DNA of 64,000 nt from Larus michahellis (taxonomy: Eukaryota > Chordata > Aves > Charadriiformes > Laridae), in the NCBI RefSeq assembly GCF_964199755.1, contig NC_133896.1, forward strand, positions 63,777,142 to 63,841,141. Direction: 5' to 3'. Positions within the stretch are counted from its first letter, which is position 1. The number at the start of each line of letters is the position of its first letter. Position numbers and translations under genes: made by a program. Under the pieces are notes generated by a model. The model was given only the letters and a program-made list of their open reading frames with translations. It did no database searches and was not told where the DNA came from. This document shows positions 13,601 through 28,600 of the stretch, in pieces.

Positions 13601-16600
13601 TCCAGAAACGCTGTTCCTAGCAGCCAGGGGAGCAGAGCGTGACTGCATGAGCTACAAACAGCCTGTCGTCTGCAGGCTGTAAAACAATTCCGAAGAAAAT
13701 GAGAAAAGGGTGTTTGAGACGTGTTAAGACTTGCAGGTGACAGAGATAGCAAGGGTGAGCGGGTGGGCATGAAGTGAGAGGGGTATTATTTAGTCGGCGT
13801 GGATTCGCAGTATCATGGTGCTGCTAGCTGCAGTGCCCAGGAGGGAGATGGTACATTGTGATATATGGTAGTTTACATTGATTCGCTGACACGCTTCAAG
13901 AAGCACAGTTTATTATGAGGTATAGTGTAATAACTTGCTCCTTCAACAAGCCCTTTTGCTGAACTGTGGTACAGAAAAATAACACGGTCAGTGACTTCCA
14001 AAAATTAGACCTTCTGCTGCTTCATGATTTGGATGCCAGAGGAATCAATTAATTTCCTTTCCTTAACTGAGAAAATCTCTTTGCCATGCAAGGTTACTCG
14101 ATCAGATGGGTATTTTTGCAATGGTAAATGAGATTCAGAGCTTGTGATGCCACCGTCAGTATTAAGAAAGATGGCAGATTGCTGACAGAATCCATGCATT
14201 AGTTAGGATGTGGCTGCCAACCTGCATGTAACAATGCTCTTAATGATTACAGAGAGCTCCTTTGTACCCAGTTGGCGGTGGTGGCTTCACAGATTCGGAT
14301 GCCATGTTCTGAGTCATTATGTATTACTGCCTCATTTAAGGAAGTGCCTGGCTGCTTAGTGCCAAAGGGGTGATATCAGGCACAGCTGTGATCTCCACAC
14401 AGGAAGCTTCGTTCAGCTGATGCAAATGTTAATTTACTCTCCTCCTGTGTCCAGGCTGTCTTCAGTAAGATTCCTATAGGATTCATACCTCTTGGGAAGA
14501 CCTGCACTCTGAGCAACACGCTCTACCCTGAGAGCACGAACCAAGTCCAGTAAGTATTACATGTTTCTGAAAGGGGGCTTTTTTTGGTTTGTTTTCAAGG
14601 AGCAGTGCTTCTCAGTAGCTTGATACTTTCCTTTTTCTTCTATGTTACATAGAAGTTGGCAGTCTCTGGGCAGAACCTGATGATTCTCTGGACTTGCCTG
14701 AGTTAATGTCTTCCAAAAACTGACTAAAATTAAAAGAAGGAAATGTATGTATTATTAGAACATGAAATAATTTGCTGTGGCTAATTTCTCTGTGATCATG
14801 TGATATTCAGAGTTTTAAAAAAAAAAAAAAAGGCTTAAAAGGATCAAGCCTTTTAGGAATAGTCAGAAAGGATATGACAAGGATATAGCAAGGATATGAC
14901 AAAATGAAACAAAAAAAGTGGTCTTTCTGTCCCTGTTGTAGTTTAAGAATTCTAGAAACCAGTCCACATATAACCTGGTTAGGACCTGCAAAGTAAAACA
15001 TGCAAGAATATTTTTATGGGAAAGGTTGGATCCCATTACTGACTTCTGCAGGGTTTCTCGCCAATCCCTGTGATGGGATTGATGCTGGCAACTCTCCAAC
15101 AACCTGAATCTTATCTGTCAGCATCCTGGATATAATCCAGTCTGGCAGTATCTGTTGTCTGCATTTCTGTTTGTTGTAAGTTTGTTTTGTCCATTTCTGA
15201 AGTAAAAAGGCTAGTCAACTAGGCTTTTGTTTCCCCACACTTCATTTCTTTTAAAGTTTTTCCTTCCTCTCCTCCCATACTAATGAATATACTTCTCCTT
15301 GCTCCTGAAATCTGTTCCCTTTGGTTCTCCCAGTAACTCATTAACATTCTTCTTTGCGGAACCCTTGCTGGTATCCATCATACATGAAACCCACGAGCCA
15401 ACTGGCATAACATCCTTCATTAAAACTACCAGAGTGCTTTGAAGCTCAGCAAGATGGACAAGGCTGTAATCAGCAGCTAAGATTAAAATAATAATTTATG
15501 TTTGGGTTCTAGAGAGGCTGTTTGAAATGAATGATCATCTTGTCCCAAGGTAATGAACTGTGCAGGTGAGACTGCAGCATATTGGTGAAGTTGAAAGGAA
15601 TTTGGTCAATAGGCTGCTTAACAACCCACACCAGTAACAGAACCTGACTTAAGAAGTACAGAAGTGATATTTTAAAAAGAAATATTTGGGCTTTGATTCC
15701 TTTGGCACTATTAGAGTTTACCTTTGGAGTAAGAGAATTGTAGAGGTCTTATAGAAAGAAAAGAGTTAGGAGAAAAGAAGGGCTGAGGGAAGAACAGCTT
15801 CCTTCTCCATTTCGGTATTCTAAGCCTGATGAAGCCAAAGGCAATTTCTCCTGCTGGTTCACATGAATGTTGGGCTAGATCTGAAAACTACGTCTGGTTT
15901 GGGGTTTTTTTTTTCCCCCCTGTGCAGCTGAGACACTGGAAATTGTGTGCAATGTGAATTTAAATTTTACCCAATTTTGAAAACAAGGAAGGAGTTTTAA
16001 TGAAATATATGCTTCAAGGTCTGAACACTTTATGAACTTGAACGCTTTGTTTACAAAATCTTTAGTGCCATGCTTTATGACTTGAAATGAGAAAGTGCCT
16101 TAGCTACTGTCCACAACTTAATGGAGACCAAAACCACATGAGCACTGCTGATAGGTAGATTTATGTTGATTAAAAACTACAAAACAAATTTACATACTAA
16201 GGCAATTTAATCCCAGACCCATTAATTGAGACCAGTCTTACAAACGTCCCCTTTTCTCCCAGTTTGTTATACTTGCTACCAATAAAATAAAACAATGATT
16301 TGGGTCCTTAGTGTGTTAAGTATCCGAAATGGCAAGTAACAGAGTTGGCGTGTAATCTGACAGATTAGCTAAAGAAGGAAGAATCTCTGAAAAGCTTAGG
16401 CTAAGAACTTCCTTTTGCTTTTCAGGTCTTTTGCTATTTGTTAGAACACAGGCTTTGTCGTGTGTTGCACCCACCCAGTTTGCTTTCTGATTCTCAGAGT
16501 TCTTTCCCTGGGGTTGTTCTGTTTGCTGCAAAAAAAAAGCCCCACCTGGACTTGGAGTGAGGTTTGCTGGAAAAAAGTGTGATGTTAAAGCTTACTTTTT

Positions 16601-19600
16601 TCCTCCCTTCCTGTTTCTTACCCTTTGCTTCTTTCCTGTTTGTTTTGCAGACATATTACTAATGCTACGTTGGCCATTTTGAAGGGAGAGACAGTTCCAC
16701 TTGATGTCTTGCAGATCAAGGTAAAAGCATCTGCTTATTTGGCACCCAAGATTCCTAAAACTTTCGTATTATCATCTCATTCTCTTTACGTGGACTGCTT
16801 TTCCTCTGTGTAATGCTGTCATGAATTTTGGTTTATGATATCAGCAGTTCTGATGGCAGTCATTTCTCCACTGTATGCTATGACATCAGATAGTCTAAAC
16901 TGGAGAAAACACTAGAATGCCCAAACATCTTTTTTTGAGTCTCAGAGAGTATTTATGAATACAAAACTTACTAACACCGATATTTCTGTAGAAATGGTGA
17001 GGGATAACAATAGCTGTCTGAGCTGATTTAATGCATTCATATGTATTGTGGAGTTAATAGCTTTCTTTTTCAAACTGAAAAATGTGAAATGGGAAAACTT
17101 TTGACTATGCCTCCTGTGGTTTTTGAATACAATTTTTCTGTTATGTTGCAGAATGGACATTTCTGCAATGAGAACTTAGTGTCACTGTGCAGAGCTCCTT
17201 GCTTTTGGCTGACAATATCCACAAAATGAAATGGTTGCTGCTGGGTGTGCAATCAAACTCCATCAGCCTCTTCAAAACTTCACCTCTTATATTCCTCTCT
17301 GGGAGCAGATGAAATGTATAGCACTTAAATTTTGCTTAGCTTTATTGCAGTTGGCTTTTCATTGTACCTCTTCTGTGAAATTTCACTTTTAGGATGAATC
17401 AGAAATCCGTTTTTGTATAGAAATATATATATTTCTATATGCAAAAAAGCAAAGTTGGAAGCAAGATAAGAGAAAGCAATTTCACAATGTTTATTTTTCT
17501 TTACAGGGAGAAAAGGAACAGCCTGTATTTGCAGTGACTGGTTTAAGATGGGGATCTTACAGAGATGCAGGAGTTAAAGTTAGCAAGTAAGAAAATACTG
17601 TTTTTTGAAACCGTACCTTTTTTAGCATCTGTTGCCTAAAAAGACATACTTCCTTCTTGTAAAGAAGTCTTTTTTTGAGTGTAGGCATTTGACAGGCAGA
17701 GGCACCCACACTTGTTAAGTCTTGCATTACACACATCGGAGTGTAAGACATTTCAGCATTTTTGTCATTTGAAATAAACGCTTACTTGGTGCTGACCTGT
17801 GCTTTTAAGTACTTACTTTCTGCTTGCCTTGTGGTGCCCACTTCTGGAACTTTATTCAGATGGTATCAGTGGGAAAAGCTCTCCCTTGAGTAAAGTCTAA
17901 GTAAAGTAATTGGCCATTGTTTTTCATCAGTTGCCAATGAAAAGATGTACGCAGACTCCGTAACTCAATTCCAACAAGGGACATCGGATGCAGTAGAAAT
18001 GCCCTTCAGTTCCTGCCAGAAATGGCATGGACCATGCTGTCTGATGACTGTTCTCTGAATGTTAAACTAATAATTGTTGGGTTTTCTCCAAATGGACATT
18101 TAATATGCCACTGTCTGTATCAAATGACTAGCATTATCTGGTGAAGAAGCAGCAGGGCCAAAGCAGTTCACTTCTCAGACTTAGGGAGGAATTGCAGCAC
18201 ATGCCTCTGCTGCACAGCTGTAAGGAAATACTGTGTGTTTTGGGAAATGAGCTACCTTTGTCAGGAAACAAGAGGTAGCAGACCTCTGGAGTCTGACTGG
18301 CAGATATTTGAGTAGGATCAAGAGGTGATATAGAGTGGGGGAGATGCAGTAAATGCCCAGATTGTCTGTCCCTGGGAAGCAAGGGACATGCTTGGTAGTT
18401 TGTGTAGGTGCTGACTTGGTTGTGCTGCAGGCTCTCCTGCTAATTGCAGCCGCAAGATGAAGGAAGTGCACGTCTCTCCCCTCTGCACTCTCACTAGGCT
18501 TCCTGTGTGTGTCCTGTTTTTTGCCTTGTGTCAGCCTTCACATCTTTTCCTGCAGCAGTTCCCATTCGCAAGAATCTTTTGGACTCAGTGCTGGAGGCAC
18601 AATAGCATCTCTTGTACTTGGGGCAGCGTGAACATTTTCAAACTTCTTTCTCTTCCATGAATGTTTTTGAATATACAGAAAATGCGTCCAGCTTGGAAAG
18701 CACTTCGGCCACAAAAGAACAGGTGTTCAGAATGTGCCTGGGACAAGGACCACGTGTACTTGTCCTGTTTTTATACTTCTTCCGAAGCATCCACTTTTGG
18801 TCCCTGTCAGAGATGGGTTATTGGCCTAAATGAACGTTTGGAGTATTCCAGTACAACTGATCTTAAATTTAAAAGAAGGCACCTACTATGAAGGGAGTCA
18901 AGCCATAAGCCACAGTTACAGACATTTGTCTGACTGTCCCTCTGCTAAGCACTGTCCTGGTGGAGACATGGTGCTGTTTTATGTTTTTGAGGTTTTATTA
19001 TTTTGCAGACAATTTCACGACTTGATGGGAGTGGTGTGACAGTTGCATGCCTTAGTAGTTAATGATACACTTAAATCTGCAGTACTTTTGAGCTGATGGT
19101 GTTTAATGTGCTTTGTTGACCTTCTTTGGTGGAAGACAGTGATCAAAATGTGTGCCAAGCCTGCCTAAATATAGTCACATCTTTAGATTCTATACAATAC
19201 TTTATGGCTGGCAGGATTTTTATTTTGCAAAACATCTATTTTGATCTGAGAATCCTTTGGGGCAAACTGATGTTTGCTGGCTCTGTTCTGAAGCTGTTGT
19301 TGTCACTGAAGCTATAGATTTTTGCTTGTTTGTTTCCTCCAGCCTCATTCTTTATTGCATATTGCGAAGATGCATCCCACCAGCTGTTAGACCACAGACC
19401 TTTAAATCATTCCCAGTTGTATCACATAACTAGGCAAAATTCTGCTACTGAGATGTCATGCAGCCTGTTGTGAAGATTGTATACTGTATTTTTGTGATCT
19501 GTGATTCAGGAAAGGGATGTCACTGCTAAGCTGCTGGTGATGTATAGAAACTGTCTTACAGTATCACAAAGCTAAATGTTGTAGGGGAGCATTAACTTCA

Positions 19601-22600
19601 GTGGCAAACAAGTCTGTGTGCTCTGACTTCATGCAAGATTTCTCTCTTTCCCAGTATTGACCCCTGGATATCTTAGAAGTTCTTTCTCTGTTCTTTTTTT
19701 CAGGTACTGGTACCTTGGGCCTCTGAAAACCAAAGCAGCTCACTTTTTCAGTACATTTAAGGTAAAGAGTGATTTCAGGGAAAGTGGTTTTGTAGTTGTG
19801 AAATGGAAAGGCTGACTATACTTTGTATTATTTGTCTGCAAGTTTTTATGGAAGGTTCTGGTAACAATATAAAATGGGAGTGAAACTCAACTTGTTAAAA
19901 AACCTACCAATTGATAGACTTTACATCTGAAGAGATGAAGGGGAGGAGGAACACTTTAAAAAAAAAAAAAAAAAAAAAATTCTTTACTGAGGATCTGTTG
20001 CTGCAAGATCACCAGGGGGAGCCAGTAACTACCTTTGAAACTAGAGGGCAGTAGTGGTGGCGAAGATAACTGCTGAAGTGCTCTGTCACCTTTTTTCAGC
20101 AATCTTTCTAATGATAACATTTCATCCTGATTTATTCATCTGGCAGGAGTGTCTGTAATTAGACTGCTCATGCACGTTGATAATCAGGCTTCCATGTGTA
20201 GTAAAATGAACATGAAGATTAATAGCTTATCTCACCTTAAACTTCTCTGTTGATTAAAATTGATCCTGGAAAGATTAAAATTTGACCTGCTTGAAAGGTG
20301 AGGCATTTTTATTCACATGCTTTTGCTGTTCTCTGAACGTATGAGGAGCCTCATGGAAGTGTGGAAATACCCGGGAGCTGGTATGGTAGATCAGATTGTG
20401 CAGTCCAACCATGCTGTCTGTGATACTGCCAATGCTTCCTTTATAGGATGCTCCTGTAAAGGGGAGTTAAAAGTTAAATTGTAATGTGTCCATGAAAGAT
20501 ATTCCACTCCCCCCGCCCGCCACATCCCCAGGAAATTTGAGATGATGATTCTGTCTGCTGGCATTCTAGATAGAAACATTCTTCACTTCTCTCCAGCCCC
20601 TTTCTCACTCTCGTTGAGTCCTTAGTGGCAGTGATAGTGGATTTCACTGGTGAACTATTCATGGCACATCAAAAAGATCTGTTTAACCTGCTTGACATTA
20701 AAGAGAAGTGCCCACTTTTTCTGCTATTAAGACAGAAAAGTTTCTACCTGATCTCCCCTAATTTTGATGTTCATTGCCTTGTGTGCCTCTTATGTTATCA
20801 TTTTGTTAATTTCCGTAAGAAATTATGGCTTCAGCCTGTAGAGCTTAATACCTTCCTAGCTTGTCTTTGCAGATGTGCACTTCATCTTTTCTGGTTTTGC
20901 TGTAGTTGTCCTTTGAAACAGGATGTCCTGAAAACAGTGTAAAGCGAAAGAACTCACCTCTGATGACATTGTTATGAGTGTTATCATCTCTTCTAAAATA
21001 TACAGGCTTAAATTATCACAGCATTGCTGCTTTTTCCTCTAATACTTATTGTTTGTGCATTGACCTACTGATAAAACCTCTGTTTGTCCCGTTTATTATC
21101 TAAGTATGATAGTGGAGTCTTACCTTGCTCTCAGAGTTGTAAGGTAAATTAGCTTAACCTGTGCTACAGGCTCAAGTCTTGTGCATAGAAAAATAATTGT
21201 ATTGAGTACACATGAGCTCTTAGCTGTGTTGTTTTAGTATATACGTTTAAAAAAAATCGTATTATTCCCTCCGTAAGTCCTATGTCTTTAGCATTTCGGA
21301 AATTATTTTTAAAACACAATGAGAGGAAATAAACTTTGTCAGCACTTGGAAGTATTTCAAGAGCTAAGGTTCTTCTGTAGTCCATCAATTTCTGGCATTG
21401 GAATCTGAAATATCTCCAGGAGTAATGTATTACTACTACATTTATTTTTTTTTCTTTTTTTCTTTTCCCCCCCCTCAGATGCTTTGTAAAGCTCATCTGA
21501 CTTGCCCTAAGACCTGTTGTATTGCTGTCTATAAGCACCTGACTGTCAGGTCAGATCTTGATTGTTTGAGTTGTTGGAGATCAAAGGTCTGCCAGGTTTT
21601 AGTGCCCTTTGGCTGCACACAGCACCGTAGTCTTTGCCTGTTTGCCCTAGACCCTGCTGTGCAGTTGCTCTTTGAGGTTGCCTTTGTGCCATGCAGAAAC
21701 CAATTGTGCTTTCAAACATGAATGTTGACCTTGCCAGTTTTGGTTGTTGCCTCCAGCCAAAAGCAGCTGTGTCACCCTGCCACACATCAGCAGCAAAGAA
21801 AACATCCCTTTACCCTCTGCTTATAGAGGGGAAAATTCCTCACTTCTGTGTGGGGAAGGAGTAGGTTAGTAGACTTGGGAACCGTGGGCAATCTTTTACA
21901 AGCTGCAAAAATGTCATCTCACATACGTATCTGGAGGCGGGGGAGCAGTAAAGTAGGCTGAGGCAGTGGTGGGATCTAGGTGGCTCCGAAGGAGTACTTG
22001 GGAGCACAGAATAAATAGTCTGAAGGACTAAAAGAATAAACTTGCAGTTGCTCAACAAAAGGCTCTTTATCTTCTGTCTTTCCTTTCCATGTAAATCCAA
22101 GGAATGGCCTCAGAAACATCAAGCTGCTCTCATGTATCTGGGTCCAACTGAGAGACCTCCAGAAGAGCCAGAGGAGAAACCGTCCAGACCTCCTTTGTAT
22201 GTGAGGCTTTACAGACGACTTCGGTTATACTGGGCATCTCCTCCAAAAGGTGAGGTGTGTGTATTTTGGCATAAACTCACAGGCAGGCTTTACTCCTCTA
22301 ATACATCAGAGGCGGGGGGTGGGGTGGGGTTTTTCTTTACTTTTCTGCTCTTTCATTTTTATATTATTATTTGTTAAAAATATGACCTCATCAAGATAGT
22401 TACGGTGCTATCTGCCAGAAATGGAACAGAGTAGTCCTCCCAGTGCTTGTGGTCTCATAAATAAAAATGCATTTGTAAAGAACCCGGGATGTTTCTTGGG
22501 CTCACAGTTGCTTGCCATTGCTATGGAATCCTCCGTAAGTGATACTTGGCTCTTATGGGCGAGCTTCTTGAAGTCTTCCTCCTGTAGAATGGCTTCTTAG

Positions 22601-25600
22601 TGGGCAGGCGAGAGAAGAGCAGCCCTTGTTTTTCTGTGTGGGGGTCGGGGGGGGGGGGGGGGGGGGAGCTGCTGATACAGAGTAACAAATGTTACTTAAA
22701 ATAGAACAATAAAACTTGGGCCATGCAGAAGCCTTATGTTTCTCTTAGTACATTAAATTTCTTTTGGTACCATCAATTTTCTTCTCTGTGCTCTGTGATC
22801 CTCTCTTGGGTTGGGTTGTTAGCTAGGCAGTGCATGTGGCAGACTGCAGTAGGAAGAGGAGCGTGTATTTTGCACAGTCTGGAATGGTGCACAGTCCTTA
22901 TCATTCCTTCTTGGCTAGCGGAGGTGATTTAGACAGAAGTGTGGACTAAGTGACCTGTATAGGAGAACCGAACCCTAGGGTTTCCTTCTATAGAAAATGC
23001 ATGTTATTGGTGTACCCTGAACACTGGAGTCCTGTTTTTTTGGTAGCAGTGCTTCATGTGTTTCCTAAATGTTCCTGTAATATTAGCTCAGGAGATCTGT
23101 TAATCCCTGGGCATAAGGACTCACAGAGCTGCCATGTAATGTGCTTGATAGTCTTTCCTGCTACTGTGTGAATGTTGGTGGTATTTTTTTCTTTTCCTTC
23201 AGTGGTCCAAGCTCCCTTTTCCTTTAAGATTTTGACATTTGAAAGAAACAAAGCTAGTGGTCACAATGGGTCAGAGTGATTTTTGCAGATTGATATTTCA
23301 CGCTTCATAGCAGTGAAATGATGATGTGTGTAATTAAATTCCACTTAATGGTGTCTTCTCTTCTGGATTCGCAGAAATCCCCCAGGAGGTAACCCCGGAG
23401 GACTGGGAAGAACTGAATCTATCCACCATTGAGCTTTCCATTGCAACTCAGAACAGGCAGCTTGATCTGACAGTAAGACCATAGTATAACTGGATTCCAA
23501 GTGCTGCCTGCCCACGCAGTTTTCTTTTCTTGATAAAATCCTATTTTTGTATCTATATAAATAAAACTTACTACCCCATACAAGTATGGGAGAATCAGTG
23601 AATAGGCAAGTTTCAGAGCCAGTGTAAAAGCACTGGAGATGCATGTAAAACTGGGATGCAGTGGGATCAGGAAGGATTTATATAATGAGAAGGTTTCACT
23701 AGCCAAACAGAAGCTTTAGGATTGCCCAGGAGAAAACAAGGCATCAACACAGGCACTCCTTTCCTTCCTGACCCATGAGAGAGTGATTTCAGTTTTATCA
23801 GATGGTGCTGGAAGGAAGCTGTGAGCCTGAGTGGCTTCCTGGAATTGTGGTTTTTTTCTGTCTTCTGGCTTGCCAAGCAAAGGGTTAAAAAGAATTGGGA
23901 TGAGAGAAAGGACTGGGGCTACACTGAGTTAAAGGACAGGAAACGCAGGTTATTGTAGAAGAGTATAACCAAGGGAGTGAGGGAACTGTTCTTGTCTTAA
24001 CCTTCTCAACATGCTCATGCTGTTCATTCACTGTTTTAAAACTTGTCTTTGGCTTATGTCTCTGTTTTCTTGCAATTTTATTGATGTGAAAGCTATTCAG
24101 GTAGATGTCAGTCTTTAATTTTACAGGAAAATGCTAACACAGTGATCCTGTACTGGTGACATGCCCTTCGTGTCTTCCTCGTGGCTGCGAGAAACCACTG
24201 CCACTACACCCAGATTAACAGGAGGTGTTGAACTTACTGCAAGTTGTTTCTTGCTCAGATTTCATGGTCTTTAAGAACCTGAAAATTTGTGTTATATTGA
24301 TATATTATCATTGTAGGATCAGTCAAAAAAAACAAAACAGGTAAACCTAGACTTAAAATTTCCTCCTGTTTTCTCCTTAGAATGTACCACATGAATTTTA
24401 GTTTCTTCTTCATCAGTGGCTTATGATTTGGTCCGTCAGCATCCTAGTAATGGTAGAAGCTAGACGGAGACTAGTATTTAGTGTTTTAGCGGTTTCTAGA
24501 TGGCACTTGAACAGAACAGTTTTAATTGCTGAACTAGATTGCAGTCAGTGTTGTGAAGTAAAAACAGACCTACCAAGAACTGAAAAAGTATCTCATCGCC
24601 CTTATGTCCTTTTTCTCCCGCCCCCCCACCTCCTTTATGCCTTCAAGGTGCTTTTTAATACCGGTATTGAACAAAGAAATGATGTCAGGTTCTCAGGTCT
24701 CTGGCATAGCCTAGAGAAATGGACAGGTTTATGTTAGGGCAGTTGTACTTTTTTGTTTCGAGAGCTTGGACGTATCTTGATACTGCATCTTTTTTTCTAC
24801 AGATATGGACCCCTTATAGTGTTTTAACTTCCGCTCTTGAAGCCATTGTCCATGTAGCCATCAAAGCTGAACAACAGCTCTCTCAAATCGATACCAGGGC
24901 ATATCTGCAGAGTATTGTCAGCCACTCCTGTCTTTCTGTCTTACCGCCTAGGCTGCCCTGTTGAAGAGAAACTGATAAAGCCATACAGGTGCAGCTCAGA
25001 CAGTGCCAAACCTGCCTCTGCAGATACAGCAAAGAAATAAAACAAGTTATATTAGTAGATGCATTTATTTTTAATTTTGTCATTTTGATAGCATCTGCAG
25101 TAGGACTTTTGCCAGGACAGAAATGTAAAAATAAATAAAATAAATAAAAAATGAATTGCATCTTAAAGTTGCTTTCCTGGCAAAAGCTTTACTGTATACT
25201 TAGTTTAAGGGCAGGCTGTAAATAGAAAAGAAGCTAAGTAAGGAGTTTGAAGGAATGATATCAAGAACACTTTGATTTCCAGTTTGTATTGTTTAAAACC
25301 TTCTTACTGTAATGTTTGTTGGCCAAATGTAGCATCATTGTATTATTGCTTAAAGTCATGAAAGACCTACTGATTAGAAATCTTTCTGAACAGAAGTAAA
25401 ACCAAGCGATCTGTTATTGCTGTCTTTCGTAAGTGTTTGAAATGTAACAAGAAGCCAAATGTGTGAATCATTATTTCACTTCTTGCGGTATTTGTTGCTG
25501 AATGCTATTGTTGAATAGTAATCAATGAGAAATTGCTATCTATAATTTATAATCCAAATCTCAAGTTGAGAGTAGAAAAAAAGCATGAAATGCATCTTCT

Positions 25601-28600
25601 GCCTCCTTTTGTGGGACAAAGGACTGGGCATTTTGTGAACATATTGCAGTATCATGGGTGTGGCATTTTGAAGAGTTAACTGCTTCATTTCTGAATCTTT
25701 TTTTTCATAGCGCACTGAAGACTTCATGGATATTTGCATCGAAGCAGATACTGTCAGCAAAGGACAGTTTGTGAACAGAGGGTGAGTATGGGAAGGCTGC
25801 AAAAAGATGACGGAATCTGTGAGTCGGAGCACTAATTCTGAGAAGTGTGCTATTTTTCTCTGATCTTGTGCTGCAAAATTCATCAGCAGAGGGCTACAAG
25901 GGCACCAGTCAGTAATGCTTCGTGAGGATTACTGATTTTGTTCTTTAAAATTCTTACTAATTTTCTCTTTCTGGAAACAAGGCAGAATAGTCTACGTGGA
26001 GTTCTTCCTGGCTTCTGAGTTTGCTATACCTTGATTGGTGCTATTTGGATAACACTGTCATAACAGAGTTTTACAGAGAGCTGTACAGAATCTTTTTATA
26101 GGGATTCTTTTATATAGGGAATCTTTTAGCCCTAGCTGCTCAGTGGATTGAGAGGCGGGTCACAGAGCTGATATGTTTGTACTAGTGGTACCTGGAATTT
26201 TTGAACTCTGATTAGACAGGTCTTGCTTCTAAGTGGGGGGGGGGCGCTCCTTGACTCAGTGCCTCTTGTAAGAAATTTGGTCTGAGCTGGAAGAACTTTT
26301 GGAAGATGAGAATTTAAACAGGGGCTTTAAGCAAATGTATTGTTGCTGCTTGCATATGGAGTTAAAAGGCTGCAGGTATGAAGAAGCAGCATGTAGAGAA
26401 AGAGTGAACATGTATTGCTTCCTTTGTGCTTAGAATGTTGTCTTGTAGTATGTTTGTTCCTCCTGATCTCACCAGACACAAATCTGAGCTGCTTTTTCCA
26501 GCTTCTCCATACAGTCCCGCTAACAAATACATTGCATCTTCAGTGCGGTTTTTACCAGCAACAGATTTTCCTACTGTATCCAAAAGTGCTCCTCTGCATA
26601 TTACCTTTTTATTTGCTAATACTGTTTTCTAGTCTTAGAGCTCCCTCTAGTGAAATCAATGGAAAGATTTCAACACCTTTTTACTTGCTTGTCATCACCC
26701 TAATAATTCCTGCACGTATGTCTTGTTTATGATACTAAGAGCAGCAGCAGGCCTCTTATTTGAGCATCTCACGAGCCTCAATGGGTATAGGAACTTCTGA
26801 CCTATGCATACATGGTAGGTCAGGTTACCACTTGCAACTGCTTTAAATTGTATGAACTGTGTGGACCGTAGGTTGCTTGGGACTGAAATCTTTGCTTTGA
26901 AGGCTACAGAAAGAAAGGAGGAGGAGATTTTCCTATTAGCAGCAAGAGGGATCTGGCCTCTTAAAGGAGGGAGATGAAGGAGATGCTGTGCTGTGTTCTT
27001 GGACACTTTGCTAGCAGAAAAAATGTGGATGAATTTGTGTGATTTGAGGGAGGAGTATTCGAGTGTACACCCATGTAAAGAATGTCTCCCTTGAAGCATG
27101 GACATGCTTCACAGAGTAGTATGTCGCATTTCTGACTGCAATTACACTGTTGTGCAGAAAAAGCCTCTGATGAGAGTTAACATGCCCTGCTGGCTAGAAC
27201 TAATTAAAGGCAGTACCAAAAGCTTTGAGCTGCTGTTCAAGCAAAGATCAAAGTAACAAGCTCTTTTGATTAAATAGTGCCCAAAATCTGTAGGTAACAA
27301 AAGAAAGAGAAAGAGGGGTGTATGGGGTGGGGGAGCGGCAGGAGGGACTGGTTAGTCCTACAGAGAAAAGTCAGAACAGAAAAAATGTGCCCTGTTTTTG
27401 CAAGGCAAAAATCAGGGTGTTCAGAGAAGCTCTTCACCGCACGATGCCCTTTGGCAGCTATGTTTGAATCAAGCCCGTTATTAGAGGCTCCCCATTGCCT
27501 AGCACCAACGGTGTTTGTCTTTCGAAATGTGTGAAGCTCCTTCTTTTTTCTTCTTTTTTAATGCTTAGTTTTAAACTCCACCAGAATTGGGGGGGTTGAA
27601 AAGGTTTTTAGGGCAAATATCTTATCAGTGCAGGTAGCAAGTTTGGGGTTTTTTATATAGTGAAGAGGACACTGACACGAGCTGATCAGAACTGATGGAT
27701 GACACAGAGGAAACCACGTTTGCAGCGGGGAAACTACCGTGCAGGCTCAGGAAAGGGGTGTGTGTCCAGAGTGCTGGAGGGCAGCTGCTGTTGGATTTCA
27801 AAGAAAGGAGTAGGTCATCCCAGGTGTATATGAAAGTGCCCTCCAGCTGTGGATCAGATTCGTGTGAACAAGAGCATCTGCAGCATGGGTAGAGCGGATG
27901 TTTAAGATCAGGTTGGGGAAGAGCAGGTGGTTAAGCTGTAGTGCTTGCTAAGAAGTGCTGGAGGGAAGGAGAGCGGGGATGGTAGGTGTAGCATCAGTAA
28001 TCCACATCCTGATAGCCAGCTTAGATTCTGTATATGAAAACATGAAGAGCTGTCACTCCAGGGCATGAGTACAGTTACCAGCTATGGTGCAGAAGATTTG
28101 GTTAGTCTTTTTCTGAATCGTTTCACACCAGCCGCATCTGGGGACGAGAACTAGGTTAAAATTGTGTGTGTTATCTGCAGTAGGTGTTGTGGCGCGCTCT
28201 CTGCCTGTATTTTTGTAATTCAGCAAATGGAGTGGGATAAAACAATCAATTGGAATTGTTGCTGGTAGGCTTTCGTCTTGCTCCCGTTTCACTTTGTTGT
28301 CGTATCTTGAGTAAGGAGCGGAATCAAATGGAAATAACTTCTGATCCTTCTATACTGGGTCACTAGATAGGCAATCACTGCAAGTGGAGTTGTGTCTATT
28401 TGCTTCTACCAGTGTTCTCCTTTGACTGATCTTTAGTTCCATCTCTTGTCTCTTTTGAGCTTCCCTTGACCCTGTAATTGCATCTATGTAGAGCCTCATT
28501 TTACCTTCGTGGACCAAAAAATCTACTTGCTCACTTGAGTGCAATATCTAGGACCTTGTATGTCAGGCTTTGAGCAGGTTAAACCTTAAGCAGGCAATCT

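Noticed and set aside
19958-19979. Poly(A) run considered as the tail of a processed pseudogene or SINE
   Set aside because: The sequence just upstream matches no gene in the window or repeat I know, and no target-site duplication was seen.
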